Below are positions 47,801-59,800 of a stretch of DNA of 64,000 nucleotides, piece by piece. Positions within the stretch are counted from its first letter, which is position 1. Each line of letters opens with the position of its first letter. The notes under the pieces are model-generated. The model ran no database searches. It saw nothing but the letters and a program-made list of their open reading frames with translations, and had not been told where the DNA came from. This DNA comes from Paratinospora sagittata (taxonomy: Eukaryota > Streptophyta > Magnoliopsida > Ranunculales > Menispermaceae), in assembly GCA_035771175.1 (NCBI GenBank), contig CM069593.1, forward strand, positions 2,598,461-2,662,460, in the 5' to 3' direction. A program made the position numbers and the translations under genes.

Positions 47801-50800
47801 ATATTAAGACCTGGTGACTAGGTAGTTGTTGGATGAATGGGTCTATAGAAATAGAAATAGAAAAAAAAAATTCCAGATGGTGAAGGTTCAATTGAGTTAT
47901 CAACTGAACTAGTTACAGAGTTATTATTTTCAACACTCCAACCAGTCTTACCGACATCTTGCAAACCTGTCACTTATCTTCTCCTGCAATTCCCCAATAT
48001 AACCTGTCCATCATATCATTCTCCATCAATTATATTCTCCCAAGTTTCTGTGATTCAATAATCTAGCATCTTTTTCTTTGTAACTATTTGAACCAAACTG
48101 AAAATTTCCAAATAGTTCAATATGCTAGCTGGTGGACATGAAGTTCAATTTTTTTTAGTTGCACGAAAGCATTAAAAAGAGGGTTACAAGCACTTTTTTT
48201 CAACAATTTTAAGCTAGTATCATCAGTAGTAACAAGAAAAGCCACCAGCAATCTATGATGCGAGCAGTCAGTGAAAAAACAAAAAAAAAAAAGCAATGCA
48301 GCAGCACACAAGCCGATGCTTACAAATGATGGCGGGCAATCAGGCCTTTGTAGTCACGAAGCAAAGGACCTAGCTCTCCAAGCGGGAATGAGCATGGTGC
48401 AGATTTCAACCACTGGTCACGAACCACCTGCACCACCATAATTCTTCCATGGTAAAAAAATAATGGCAGAGAACCCTAATCAAGGTTTTTCAATTACATT
48501 TACTACCTGAACACGTGCTTCATTTTTATCACTGGGCAATCTGATCAATTTCATTGACAGTTCCAGCAATTCCTTATCATCCAATTCCTGTATGATCAGC
48601 TCAGATGAAGGTGAAACTAAAATTTCTAATCTTTTCTGTAATTCAGAAATTGGAGATTCCTTCTTCTGGCTTTCCTGCAAGAGACATGTAAGCTCATAAA
48701 TCAGGCTTTAAACAAATCAGTAATTATCCATCCATCAATATGTAGTTATGTACATAGTAAGAAAATCGAGGTGCTTATCTTCGGGCAATTTAGCAAGGTC
48801 ATGAATACGAGTCAAAATTACTTCCACTCAATCAGAAGTTACTAATCCAATAAAGTGTTAGGCAAAGGAAATGACCTTGTTTCCATAAATCAATTTCTTG
48901 AGAATTATTTCTCTCAACTCTTAGGCCATGACCACATTACTTACATCACCACAAACAGAGCACTATCCTGACCCACCAACCATCACTATGATCACCAGAT
49001 TCACCACAAACCAACATCATAGCCACCAACAGCACAATCTCAGCCCCTCCAGCACAAAAATCCACCCCCTCCCCACCCAACAAAAAAAAAGCTAATCACC
49101 ATTCAGATTCAGCCACCAATTACCCAACCAATACAAATACCTCTCGTCGCACCATTACTACAACTCATCATAGTAAAGTTACAAACAAGCCTAAGTTCAC
49201 CAGCCATCTCCATCACCACTAGTACATCACATCTTGAACCCCAATCCAATTCCCCCAACTGAGTATTCCCACCACAAACTGTCGTCCCAATTCCCATTAA
49301 CTAGAGTTTATGAATTCTTATACCTTAAATTTATTTAGAAGAAACTCTAATGCATCAAGACAAGAAATTCCACACTTCAATCTCACAGGATTTAACAGTG
49401 TATAACTATAGAATTCTAAGATTGTGGTGGATTCAATTCGCGACTTCAATAAAATGAGATTTATGCCATAGAGTCAATTTAATTCTGTGAATCCAAATGC
49501 TGCCTTAGAATTCTAAGCAAACCCATTAAAAAAATAAACAAATAAATAAGTAAAAAGAAAAAGAGGAGATTATATCTAAGAAGAAAAGCACAAGAACACC
49601 ATCTATAGGAATTGAGAAAACCTGAAGCACCAACAAAATGACTGAAATCATATTTGCAGTGTTCATATCCAATAACATAGCATGCATCAGTACAGCTGCC
49701 TTGACTTTTAAAGAGAGCATAGCCTATCCAATGTGCAATCTCATTTGCGTCACAAGTTAAATGGTAAAAATGGGTTCCTTAGATGAGTGTCACATGAATG
49801 ACCATTAGAATACAGCTATATTTGTCAAGATTAAGTAAGAACATGGAAGCACATTATACTATTCCCTGAAGAATAGACTGACAAGAGTCATAAATTAAAA
49901 TAGACTTAAGAAAATCACTCAACTCACATGCTTATGAGATAAAACTTGAGGATATGTATATGCACTGCCGTTGTTACCTTGAGTGCAGATTGCATTGAAT
50001 CAAATGTCACTGGTACATCCTTACTGTCTAAAAGATTATTTGGAGGAGATGCGTGCATTCGCTTTGCAATAGGATCATCTGTGAATCAAGCAAAATCATG
50101 TCAGAAAGTTGGAAAGATGTAATTTTAGCTCTAGTTAGAAATGCTAAACTTGGAAATAGAAACTAGCAATAACATTTAGTCCCCATTCCTTGAACCTTGC
50201 AATATGTTCATGATAGTACTTTCGCCTAGGTCTAGGGAAAACAAGGGTGTATCGCTATGTGCATGTTGGTTGGGCAATAGAAACTGTGATTTGCATTTTT
50301 TAAGCAGTCAGTTTTTCGGAGCATTTGGTAAGAGTTTCTTCTAGTTAAATGAACTGTTTTCAGTGACTGAAAAAAACTGGTCTCCCCCAGCTTTTCCAAA
50401 CTGTTTTTGCAATTGAAATCATTTTGCGAGTATTTATGATGCAAAAAAGAACTTAATGTTTTGCCAAATGAATGATAAAAAAAATGTTTTGCCAAACATA
50501 CTTTTAATAGCTTATCTTTAAAACTTTCTTAGTGCTTCTGCATAAGCTATAAGATACAAGCTGGATGCAGTACCAAATAGGCACAATGTAAATTATTTAA
50601 TTAAGCCCATGCATAATTGTTGCAATATTAAAAGAATTGTAATATTACCTTACCCTGTAAATCGATTAAAATCAAATAGGCCAACAGAGATAATTGATAA
50701 AAAATAGTGATGAATTTCAATTATATATACACCTGATGAAAAATCCATAATCAAACTCAATAATTACCTTCAGGCACCAACCACCACAGTTCACTGTATG

Positions 50801-53800
50801 TAGATTTCCCATCAAAGCCACCAAATAAAAGATACCGTGAATCAATACAAGTCATAGAATGGTATGCTCTAGCAGGTGGAGGTTCATTACCAGTAGACAA
50901 ACGCCTCCATTGAACAGAAACTGGATTCGGAAAACAGTAAATAAATAAGCATGGCTGCTATGGAAAATCCATATGTTACAAAAATTAGCAAGGAGAAGGG
51001 AGCAACAGATATACAAATATGCTGTTAGAAATAGTTTAGAATAGCTTGATTATCTTTATTTATGTATTTTGGGTGCACTTCGATACATGGTGATTGAAAT
51101 AGACATAAGGATTATTTTAGACATTTTACTTTTTGTAATTGATATACATAGGATAGGAGAAGGAGATTGATCAACATTGGTCATTCCACCTCTTCTCTCT
51201 TCTTTTCTCTCATCTGTTTTTCTTCCTTTAGGTTCTTCGTTCATTGATCAGTACCAAGGTGCTGAACTTTATCCTAGTTTCTAAAATGAAAGAATGTTCA
51301 ATACTGGTAACAATTGACAAATGACAACAACACAGTGGCATGAATAGGGCATCATTGATAGAAATACTCCAATCTGTTACTAGTACTAAAATGGGAGGAT
51401 ATTATGCAACCAATTATCACACACATGTATCAGCTTCCAGGATATTATTGCTTCTAGCCAGGCTTTAGGTCATTTATTTAGTAATTTCATGAATTATGGA
51501 ATCCAATCACATCAAAATGGAAAATGCATTTGCGTTCTTTTCAAATACTTCATGCAAAATGCTATAAGTGTGCTATTTTAACTTTGTAGCATGGGGTATA
51601 AGGGTGATAAAGGCCCCAATAACTGATACTTGGAGGACGATAATAAACGATGCCTTCTTAAATCAAACAACATGATCTCTATTTAGCTCAAGCATTAGCA
51701 AGAATAGGAACCAGATTTCAGCCTAGAAAATTTTAATTTAAAATAAGCACATTTTTAAGATTAAGCAACTCTATGGAAGTTGCCAGCATACGGGGCATCT
51801 AAGACTTCCCACAATTGGAATCACACAAACAAAAACTAAAAATGAGCTCATATACATCTAAACCTTGGTTAAGATATTCATATCAACCCTATGCATGCAC
51901 ACAAGGTTCATCAAATAATGCTATTTTTTGTAGAGTTCTTTCCTTTTGAGTTTTGATCAACTCATTTCAATAATATTTTTCACAACCATATGGGATAGAC
52001 TACAAGAATCTGCTTCCTCGACTTCATTGTATCTAGGGCCAAATCTCATATTTTGTCCCTAAACCCCAAAAGGTTCCTAAATCTCTACATTAATAATGAC
52101 ATCAACAAACATTGCATAAAAAATAGGATGTGTCAACATTGTTTCTAAACTAAACTAAACAGTAGTTGTAGACTCTGGTCACCAAAATTAACATATATAA
52201 AAGGCATCTAGATCATCTCCTAGGATAAGATATATGTCTGTAATATCTCTTAAAACCTCACCTCCGTCCAAAGCAATGCAGTCATTGTGATAAATATCGT
52301 ATAGGCACAGGCAACCACCAGTTCTCTAAATAAATTTTGAATTTTCAATAGTCGAAGTTTAAGGCAAGTCAAATTTTACTTACTAACATGTAACTAGATC
52401 TCCTGCATTAATAATAACATCACAAACATTGCATAAAAATTAGGATTTGTCAACTCTGTTTCTAAACTAAAAACTGTAGTTGTAGACTCTGGTCTCCAAA
52501 ATTAACATGTATAAAAGGCATCCAATTCATCTCCTAGGATAAGATACATGTCTGTAATATCTCTTCATACCTCACCTCTGTCCAAAACAATGCAGTCATT
52601 GTGATAAATATCATATCGACTAAGCCAACCACCAGTTCCATGCCCTCCAAATAACAAAAGCTGTTAACACATTAAGTACAAACATCTTCCTTATAATCAC
52701 ATTTCAAGTAGAAAGACTGAAAATAAAGAAATATAAACATAGGTCAGTATTTCAAGCTTAATCACTAGTGAAAGACTGAAACTTAATGAAAATTCAGCTA
52801 TAAAGCAAATCATCATTCTCTAAAGTCTCCTTCAATTTCAAATTCAGCAGATAAACTCCACATTTTCTACATACCGCGCATGAGAATTAATAATGTCAGC
52901 TCAATGTTTTTGACAAAAGACAAACATACATTGGTACACTGTTTGACCTTGGTTGCTACCCTCTAAAGTCTAAAGTCTAAAGTCAGAAACATAGCCTTGA
53001 GTTTCATTTAAAACGATGTCACATCAGTTTTGACACTAAAATAGACTGACTATATACCAATAGTGACCCAACTATATATAAAATTTACGAACACCCAACT
53101 CAATCCGACTGTCAAGCAGTCAGGTTTGTACTTAACCAAGTAGAAAACCTTGAGGGGTAGGAGACATGAGAGAAGCAGGAGAGGGAGGGAGATAGGAGGA
53201 TAAGAGGAAAGGGGTTGTGGAGGGCATTTGGCTTTAGGCTCTCCCCTTCTATTAAAATAAAAGACCTCTTCCCCCCACCCACCATTCATCTCTTCTACTG
53301 CACCCTCCATAAGTAATCTGGGCCTTCAAATGTTTAAGCCCTTTTGCTGAGTTTTTATTTTGTAATATTAATAAAAAAAAACTTAAATGAATAAATGTAA
53401 TATTTATTTGATATGTGCATTTTCAGAAGATCTATTAACTAAATTGTAAATGCTTGATCACGTCGGTTGAAGGCCAAGTTAATTCTTTAGGCCTGACTTT
53501 TTGACTCAACATTTTGGGCGTTAATGTACTTACCTGATCAACCTGGCCATAAGGCATTAGATCTGACCCAACACATAATGCTTGGATCTTGGCAGTCAAG
53601 TTCAGTGGGTCAGGGCTTCTGTGCACACCCCTAATAAGCAGTTCCAACTTTGGCTAGTCCAAAAGGCTTTCATGGTCCATGAGGTGTATAATAGAGTTCA
53701 GAAACAGAAAAAGGGTGCGTACATCAAACAATTTTGGAAATAGTCAAAAAACTGTAAATGTATGACCAGCTAGTGGTTACAAAAAGATTAACTGATTAAC

Positions 53801-56800
53801 ACAAGCTCTCTTTTAAATGATGGTTGCTTCGAATAATTCTGTAATTGGCTCTAAGGGAGGGTAACCAAGAAACTCTTCAGTTGACATAAAAGAGAACTCC
53901 AGGAGAAACCCGGTCAAATCTGAAAAAAGCTTCAAGTATATCCCATTCAGATACTTTCAGACAAAAATGTCAAGAAAGAAATTCAGCCTTTTCAGTTATA
54001 CATTAATTGTGAACAAATTCTGAGGTATATCTTTAATTTCTGTAAGTAAATGTAAGCATACAAGCCCTTCATCTAATCCCAAGTACTGCACACACATACA
54101 AGAGTGCCACAAGGCACTCAAATTAAATAAATAGATAAATATGAAAAAGCATCTACAGAGGAACATAGTAAAGTCAAAAGGAGGTTCATAAGATCTCCTT
54201 ACATAATGCCCTCCAGAAGTCATTGTATGGCCACAACGAGGAGCAGGCTGTTGACCAGGAAGCTTAAGCTGAGTCCACATTGGCGTTTCTATCTCTTCCT
54301 TACACAGAAAACAAAAGGCTTAATTCAGTTTAATCAATAAAGAAAGTTCAAAATTAACACAATACACATGAAAAAATCATCTACACTAAATAAGTTATAT
54401 TTGGATTACAGAAAGACACTATAAAAAGCGTGAAGATATATTTTAACATTACTTACCGTTTTTTCTCGTCTTTTTCTTTGTATCTTTAGAATTTTGAAAA
54501 CTTTCTTAACACTAACGATGGTATTTCTTTAGCAACTAGAGCTCTCTCATTTTTTTTCTTTTTCTCCTTTTTTTTTTTTGAGAGGAAACAAGTAAAAGTT
54601 ATATTAATTATATGGAAAGAGAACATATAGACAGAATACCAGGAATACTCCGGCAAAGTCCTCCCCCCCTCCCCCCCCCCCTCTGGGCCATTTTCTAAAC
54701 CCAAGCACTAAAAGGAAACCCCTCGTGCCAATTTGGAAGAAGCAACCCAACTACAAGCCGCCCGCCAACCTCAAAGCATCCCAAATAGCTGAGTAATCCA
54801 AGATCAAACCCTCGAAGATCCTACGGTTCCTCTCACTCCAGATGGACCATACCACGACAAAGCTAGCTATCTTCCCAACATCTTTAGAAGTAGCTGACCA
54901 CCCATTAAGGGTTCCACAACTCAACAAGGAGAAACGAGTTGCAAAAATATTCTAGTTCAATGATTCAAGCATATCTCTTCTTCAATATTACATCATCTAT
55001 TAATAATTATATTTTCCTTGTTAATTAGCTCAATGATCTATTACCTTCATCAATAAGACCTTTCAGAGCCCATAAATCACCCATGATTGGCCCACCCCCT
55101 CCTGCCAACAATGACAAGGCAAATAAAAAAATCAATAAGCATGTGATGAGCATATTCTGAACCCAATTATCTGGGAATAGAAGAATTAGGAATGGCATCC
55201 CCCCACATGGATGATCAAAAGGTTATTGTATAGAAGACTAAACAAACCACCCAACACAAACAATCAAATAGAACATATTTACTATACAGTAAGACAAAAA
55301 ATGAGCAGGATGTTGAATCTTGGCTTGAAAATGAATTCATAATAGACATAGTTGTCGAATTGCAGTTGGATCAGAAAATCCAAAGGAATGGTCCGAGTGG
55401 GTATGTATTCAAATTGCAAAATGAATTAGAAAATGTACAATATTTTTCATTTGCCCAGAAAAAAAATTAAAAAATTAAAAAATTAAAATTAAAATGTAGA
55501 GTATCAGAAATAATGTAGACATTTTTTTAAACTTAATTTGGAACATCATTGAAGTTATACCAGCAATAGTTACATAGAAGGAACTTTTTTTTGTTATTCG
55601 GAAACATCATTATGCAATATTAGCAAATAACATCATTCAAGTGTCAATTAAACAAAAAGTCCATCCTGAACTTTGACAAGAAACCTAGGAAATCAGCAAT
55701 CTTGAATCTTCCATTGTGTTTATTACAATCAATAGTGGCCCTTGAAATAGAAACACAAGGCAATAGGACTTTGGGTTGAAAAAGATGCTAAGGGACTTTA
55801 CAAGGGTAAAAATCTAGTTGTCTTCTTTTTTTTTTTTTTTTTTTTGGGGGGGGGGGGGGGGGGGGACTCAGATGTACCTAGGATATAAATCAACAGGATT
55901 TAACCATGGACACAGATTTTTTTTATTTTTTATTTTTTTTGGACAAAAATGGACACAGAAGTCAAGTCTGATCAAATAGGACAGGATAGACAGCTAGAGG
56001 GTAGACCAAGGATAGGAATATGTATAAGCCAGCTCGTAGCACCATGCCTCTATACAGATGGAAGTTTTAATTTGGAAAGAACAAAACAGTTTAGAATTTG
56101 AAATTAATTCAAACTTGCTTTCCCAAGTAAAATGCAAGGATATTTCACTATATTTTTCTTTAATTTGGGGGCATATGGGCCTCTTAAAGAATTCAACTAG
56201 TCCTTAGAGATGTGTGTGAACCTACCTATTGGTAATGGTCCCTTTCATGTGAGAATAGAACTCAAGACTCTCTGCTTCTTCAGGAAGGTTCATGACCATC
56301 ACACCAAAGATATTTCATCATCTAGAGTAGACCACTCTATTTTACTATTATCTTGTCAAGCAACATGTAGGGGGAAGGACAATTTGATGCATGTATAAAT
56401 TTAATGATTCTTACATTTGAAGAGATGCCTTGCAACAGAAGGAAGAGGAAAAGTGCAATAAGTCTCCATTAAACCATAACGTCAATCAAGCACTGTTTTA
56501 CCCTATAGAGCTTTGTGATCAATCCCAATGCATTTCTTAGGTTTTACAAATTGGAGTATAAAATACTATACAATGAACTTACCCCTAAATTCATGTCCCC
56601 TAGTCATGCTATTTTATAAATTTAAAATTTTTGTACTCATAGTAAACCATAAATTTGATATTACAGTAATCTATTTTTCACTGTTTTTAATAAATTGGGA
56701 ATTCTTGGTTTTTAGAAAGAGTAATGCTAGAGGGCAACTCTATTTTCCAACGCAATTCCCAACTCATGCTGATGTGGCGTTATCTCCATACAACAAGAGA

Positions 56801-59800
56801 AAAAACATTTTTAAAGTAGTTATAGGTGGTTACATCACACACTATCACATAATACAACGTTGGGAAAAGTGTTGAGGATTGCGTTTCCCCAGCATTTTTC
56901 TTTTAGAAAAATGGAAGTTCATTTCTTTCTCAGAGAACTAACAGTTTCTTCTAGAAATATTAGTCAAGAGTAGAAGTCTTTGATTAGAAAACTTTTTTTG
57001 TTAATTTGGTGAGTCTTAAGAGAGTAATTCTTCTAACCACCATTAAAAAAGCACAACACTTCTTTATATTTTTACAAATATTTCAATTTGTCAATTGAGT
57101 CATTTATTTTGGAGGATATCAAAAAGATTTACACTTACAGCAGCCTGCTCCCAACTTAGACAAAAATCCTCCCCAATTCTTCAAATCTCCTGTAACAATG
57201 ATTCATAAGACTAGCCAATTGACCATTGACTATTCTCTTATGTGGTTCTGTGCTGCCATAGATGTATTTTCTTTTATCCATCCATTCCTACTGTAGAAAG
57301 TTATTCAGGTTCACACCAAAGCAAAGATGTAAACAAGATGACCAAGGTCACCCAACACTAAAGAATAGCACCAAATATACCTCTCTATTGGCCTACTTTT
57401 CTTGGATACTCCAGAAAAACAGATTAATGAATATGACTCTGGATGAAATTAAACTTAAGAATGACAGACAATTGATGAAGAGCAACTCAAATATGAGAAT
57501 ATGATAAACTGTAAAGATGAAAGACAAATTGATGCTCACCTCTGCCACCAAAGACAAGTAAACGCTTCTCCACCATAGTAGCTGTATGCCCACATCTGGG
57601 TGGTGGTAATGATCCAGAGACTGCTAACTCTGTCCACTCAAGTGATACTATTTGACGAAAAAAATACATCTCAATTAAATGACTAAATCTATTTCTTAAA
57701 TTTTAGATCAACTCTGCCAATTATCACTATGCAAAAACACAAAATTCCAGAACTATAGAGAAGGAAAGTACTTGTGTCTAAAATATACACATCCGACAAC
57801 CACTTTTTACCATCCCAACCACCGTACCTGCACCCATTAAAGTTTTCAGTTAGTGTTTGACAACAAATTAAATTAAGGGATCATAACACCATCCATATAA
57901 TACCCACATAACAATTTTCCGATTCTCAATTGCTGAGGCAGCAGCAAAATCCCGAGGAGAAGGTAAATCGCCAAAACTTGTTAATTCCGACCATTGCCAG
58001 ATATCTACAACAAATCCACAATGACTCTATTATAACAAAAAAAAACACTAGAACGAGTAAAATTTTGATTAAAATGTCGAGCATTCAGAAGAATAACAGG
58101 AAACTGAACTTATGCAATTAAGTATTCTCCACAAGTCAAAGGGCAAAGAAAAATTAAATGATACATACATACATAAATGGAATAGATCATGTTAGCATAA
58201 GTAATTCCCTTAATATGAATGCATGAAAAGAGTCAAACGACATAAAATTTCAACAAAAATGTCAAGTATTCAAAACACAAGGTGTTAGAATTAGTTTTCA
58301 ATACAAACTAGGAAAGTTTCCAATTTAGACTAGGAAACTACTAAAGTAGGAAACTAATGAAAATAGAAATAACCCATAATGGACAAGCCACATCATACAT
58401 AACACACATCACTTTCTAAAAGACGCATCTATGGTAGTTGTTATATGTTTGTGAACCATCTGAATCGATTATATCCTATTTTATCTCTAATTGGTGTCAC
58501 TCCTACGATTTTTCAAATGTATTCATTTTGTTTATTTCATCTTTCAACATTTCATCATATATTTATCTTCATATTCACATTCCACTAAACTTAATTTATT
58601 AATTGGATGTTACTTTATTGTCTAACATTATGTATCTTAAAACATTGCTGGCCTAATAGCAATCTTCCATAATTTTATTTTCAACTTTAACTAGAACGTG
58701 TCAATCATATAATATTCTTAAAGCACAACACCATTTAACTCAAATTACTTTAATTCTATTATTAACATAAACTATATATTACAAACAAACCCACACACAT
58801 AGGTGTCAATTCTATAAATGTACACATATGATGGATACAACAACTATCATTGTGTGGACGTATATATAGCAATAGTGCAAGATAACTCGAATTATGCTAA
58901 TTTTTCGCATACATAAGTACCTATATTAGAGGGTAGTCATCAAAGGCATCCAAATTCCAAACTACAATTTAATGGACCAAACCTTCATCCATTAAGGTAG
59001 GCATGCAAAGTAGCACATTGAAGAAATCATATTAAACCATGCATCCATTATTAGTTCCCCATTTATGGTTGCATTATTCAAGAGGTAGAATAGGAAGACA
59101 AATAAGTTAGTACATCGATTTGATTTTGCAAAATGGCCCAAAAGCACATTAATGGTTGTTAGGACCCCAATTCAAATCAATGAATCTTACAAATCATGAT
59201 TCAATTAAGGGAAAAATGATTCAAATCCTAATGCTTCTGAATCTTATAGTGGATCCTAAAAAATTTTGCAAAATCTTGTCAATCATGATTCAAGTCATGA
59301 GATTCCCGATTCAAGTTTAACAATTCACAAGATTCTTGAAAAAAGTAAATATATATATTATAAATTTAGATGTCAAGGACCATAGATTTTATACTTACTA
59401 TTCTGTTCTAAAAAATATTTAGTTCTTAAATAGATCTTTTACGCATAACGTTAGGCCATTCAACATTGCTAAAAAATTTGAACGAACTAACTTTTTATTA
59501 AGATAAGGTCTTCCATAACATTTTTTTTAATTCCAATTACTTTATCCCCCTGTTCATAGCCAATCAGAAAATGGTTGGCATACGAGATGAACACTTACAA
59601 AGTATCTTCTTTAATTTTATATTAAAATAATTTGATCAGAATACAATTTTAGTATGAATTAAGTTTTTATAAGACAATCCCCCTCATGAACAAAATTATC
59701 CTCACAAGTTTATTTAGAACTTGAACTCAAAAAAAAAAAAAAAAAACAATTAGCAAAAATATATCAATTAAATTTCATAAAATTCATAAATCTTAACCTA

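Noticed and set aside
54295..54299. Acceptor GTAAG at 54299 for kelch exon 9
   Set aside because: It gives the wrong phase and an early stop; the acceptor ending at 54295 (GGAAG) keeps [12 protein letters not shown] in frame.
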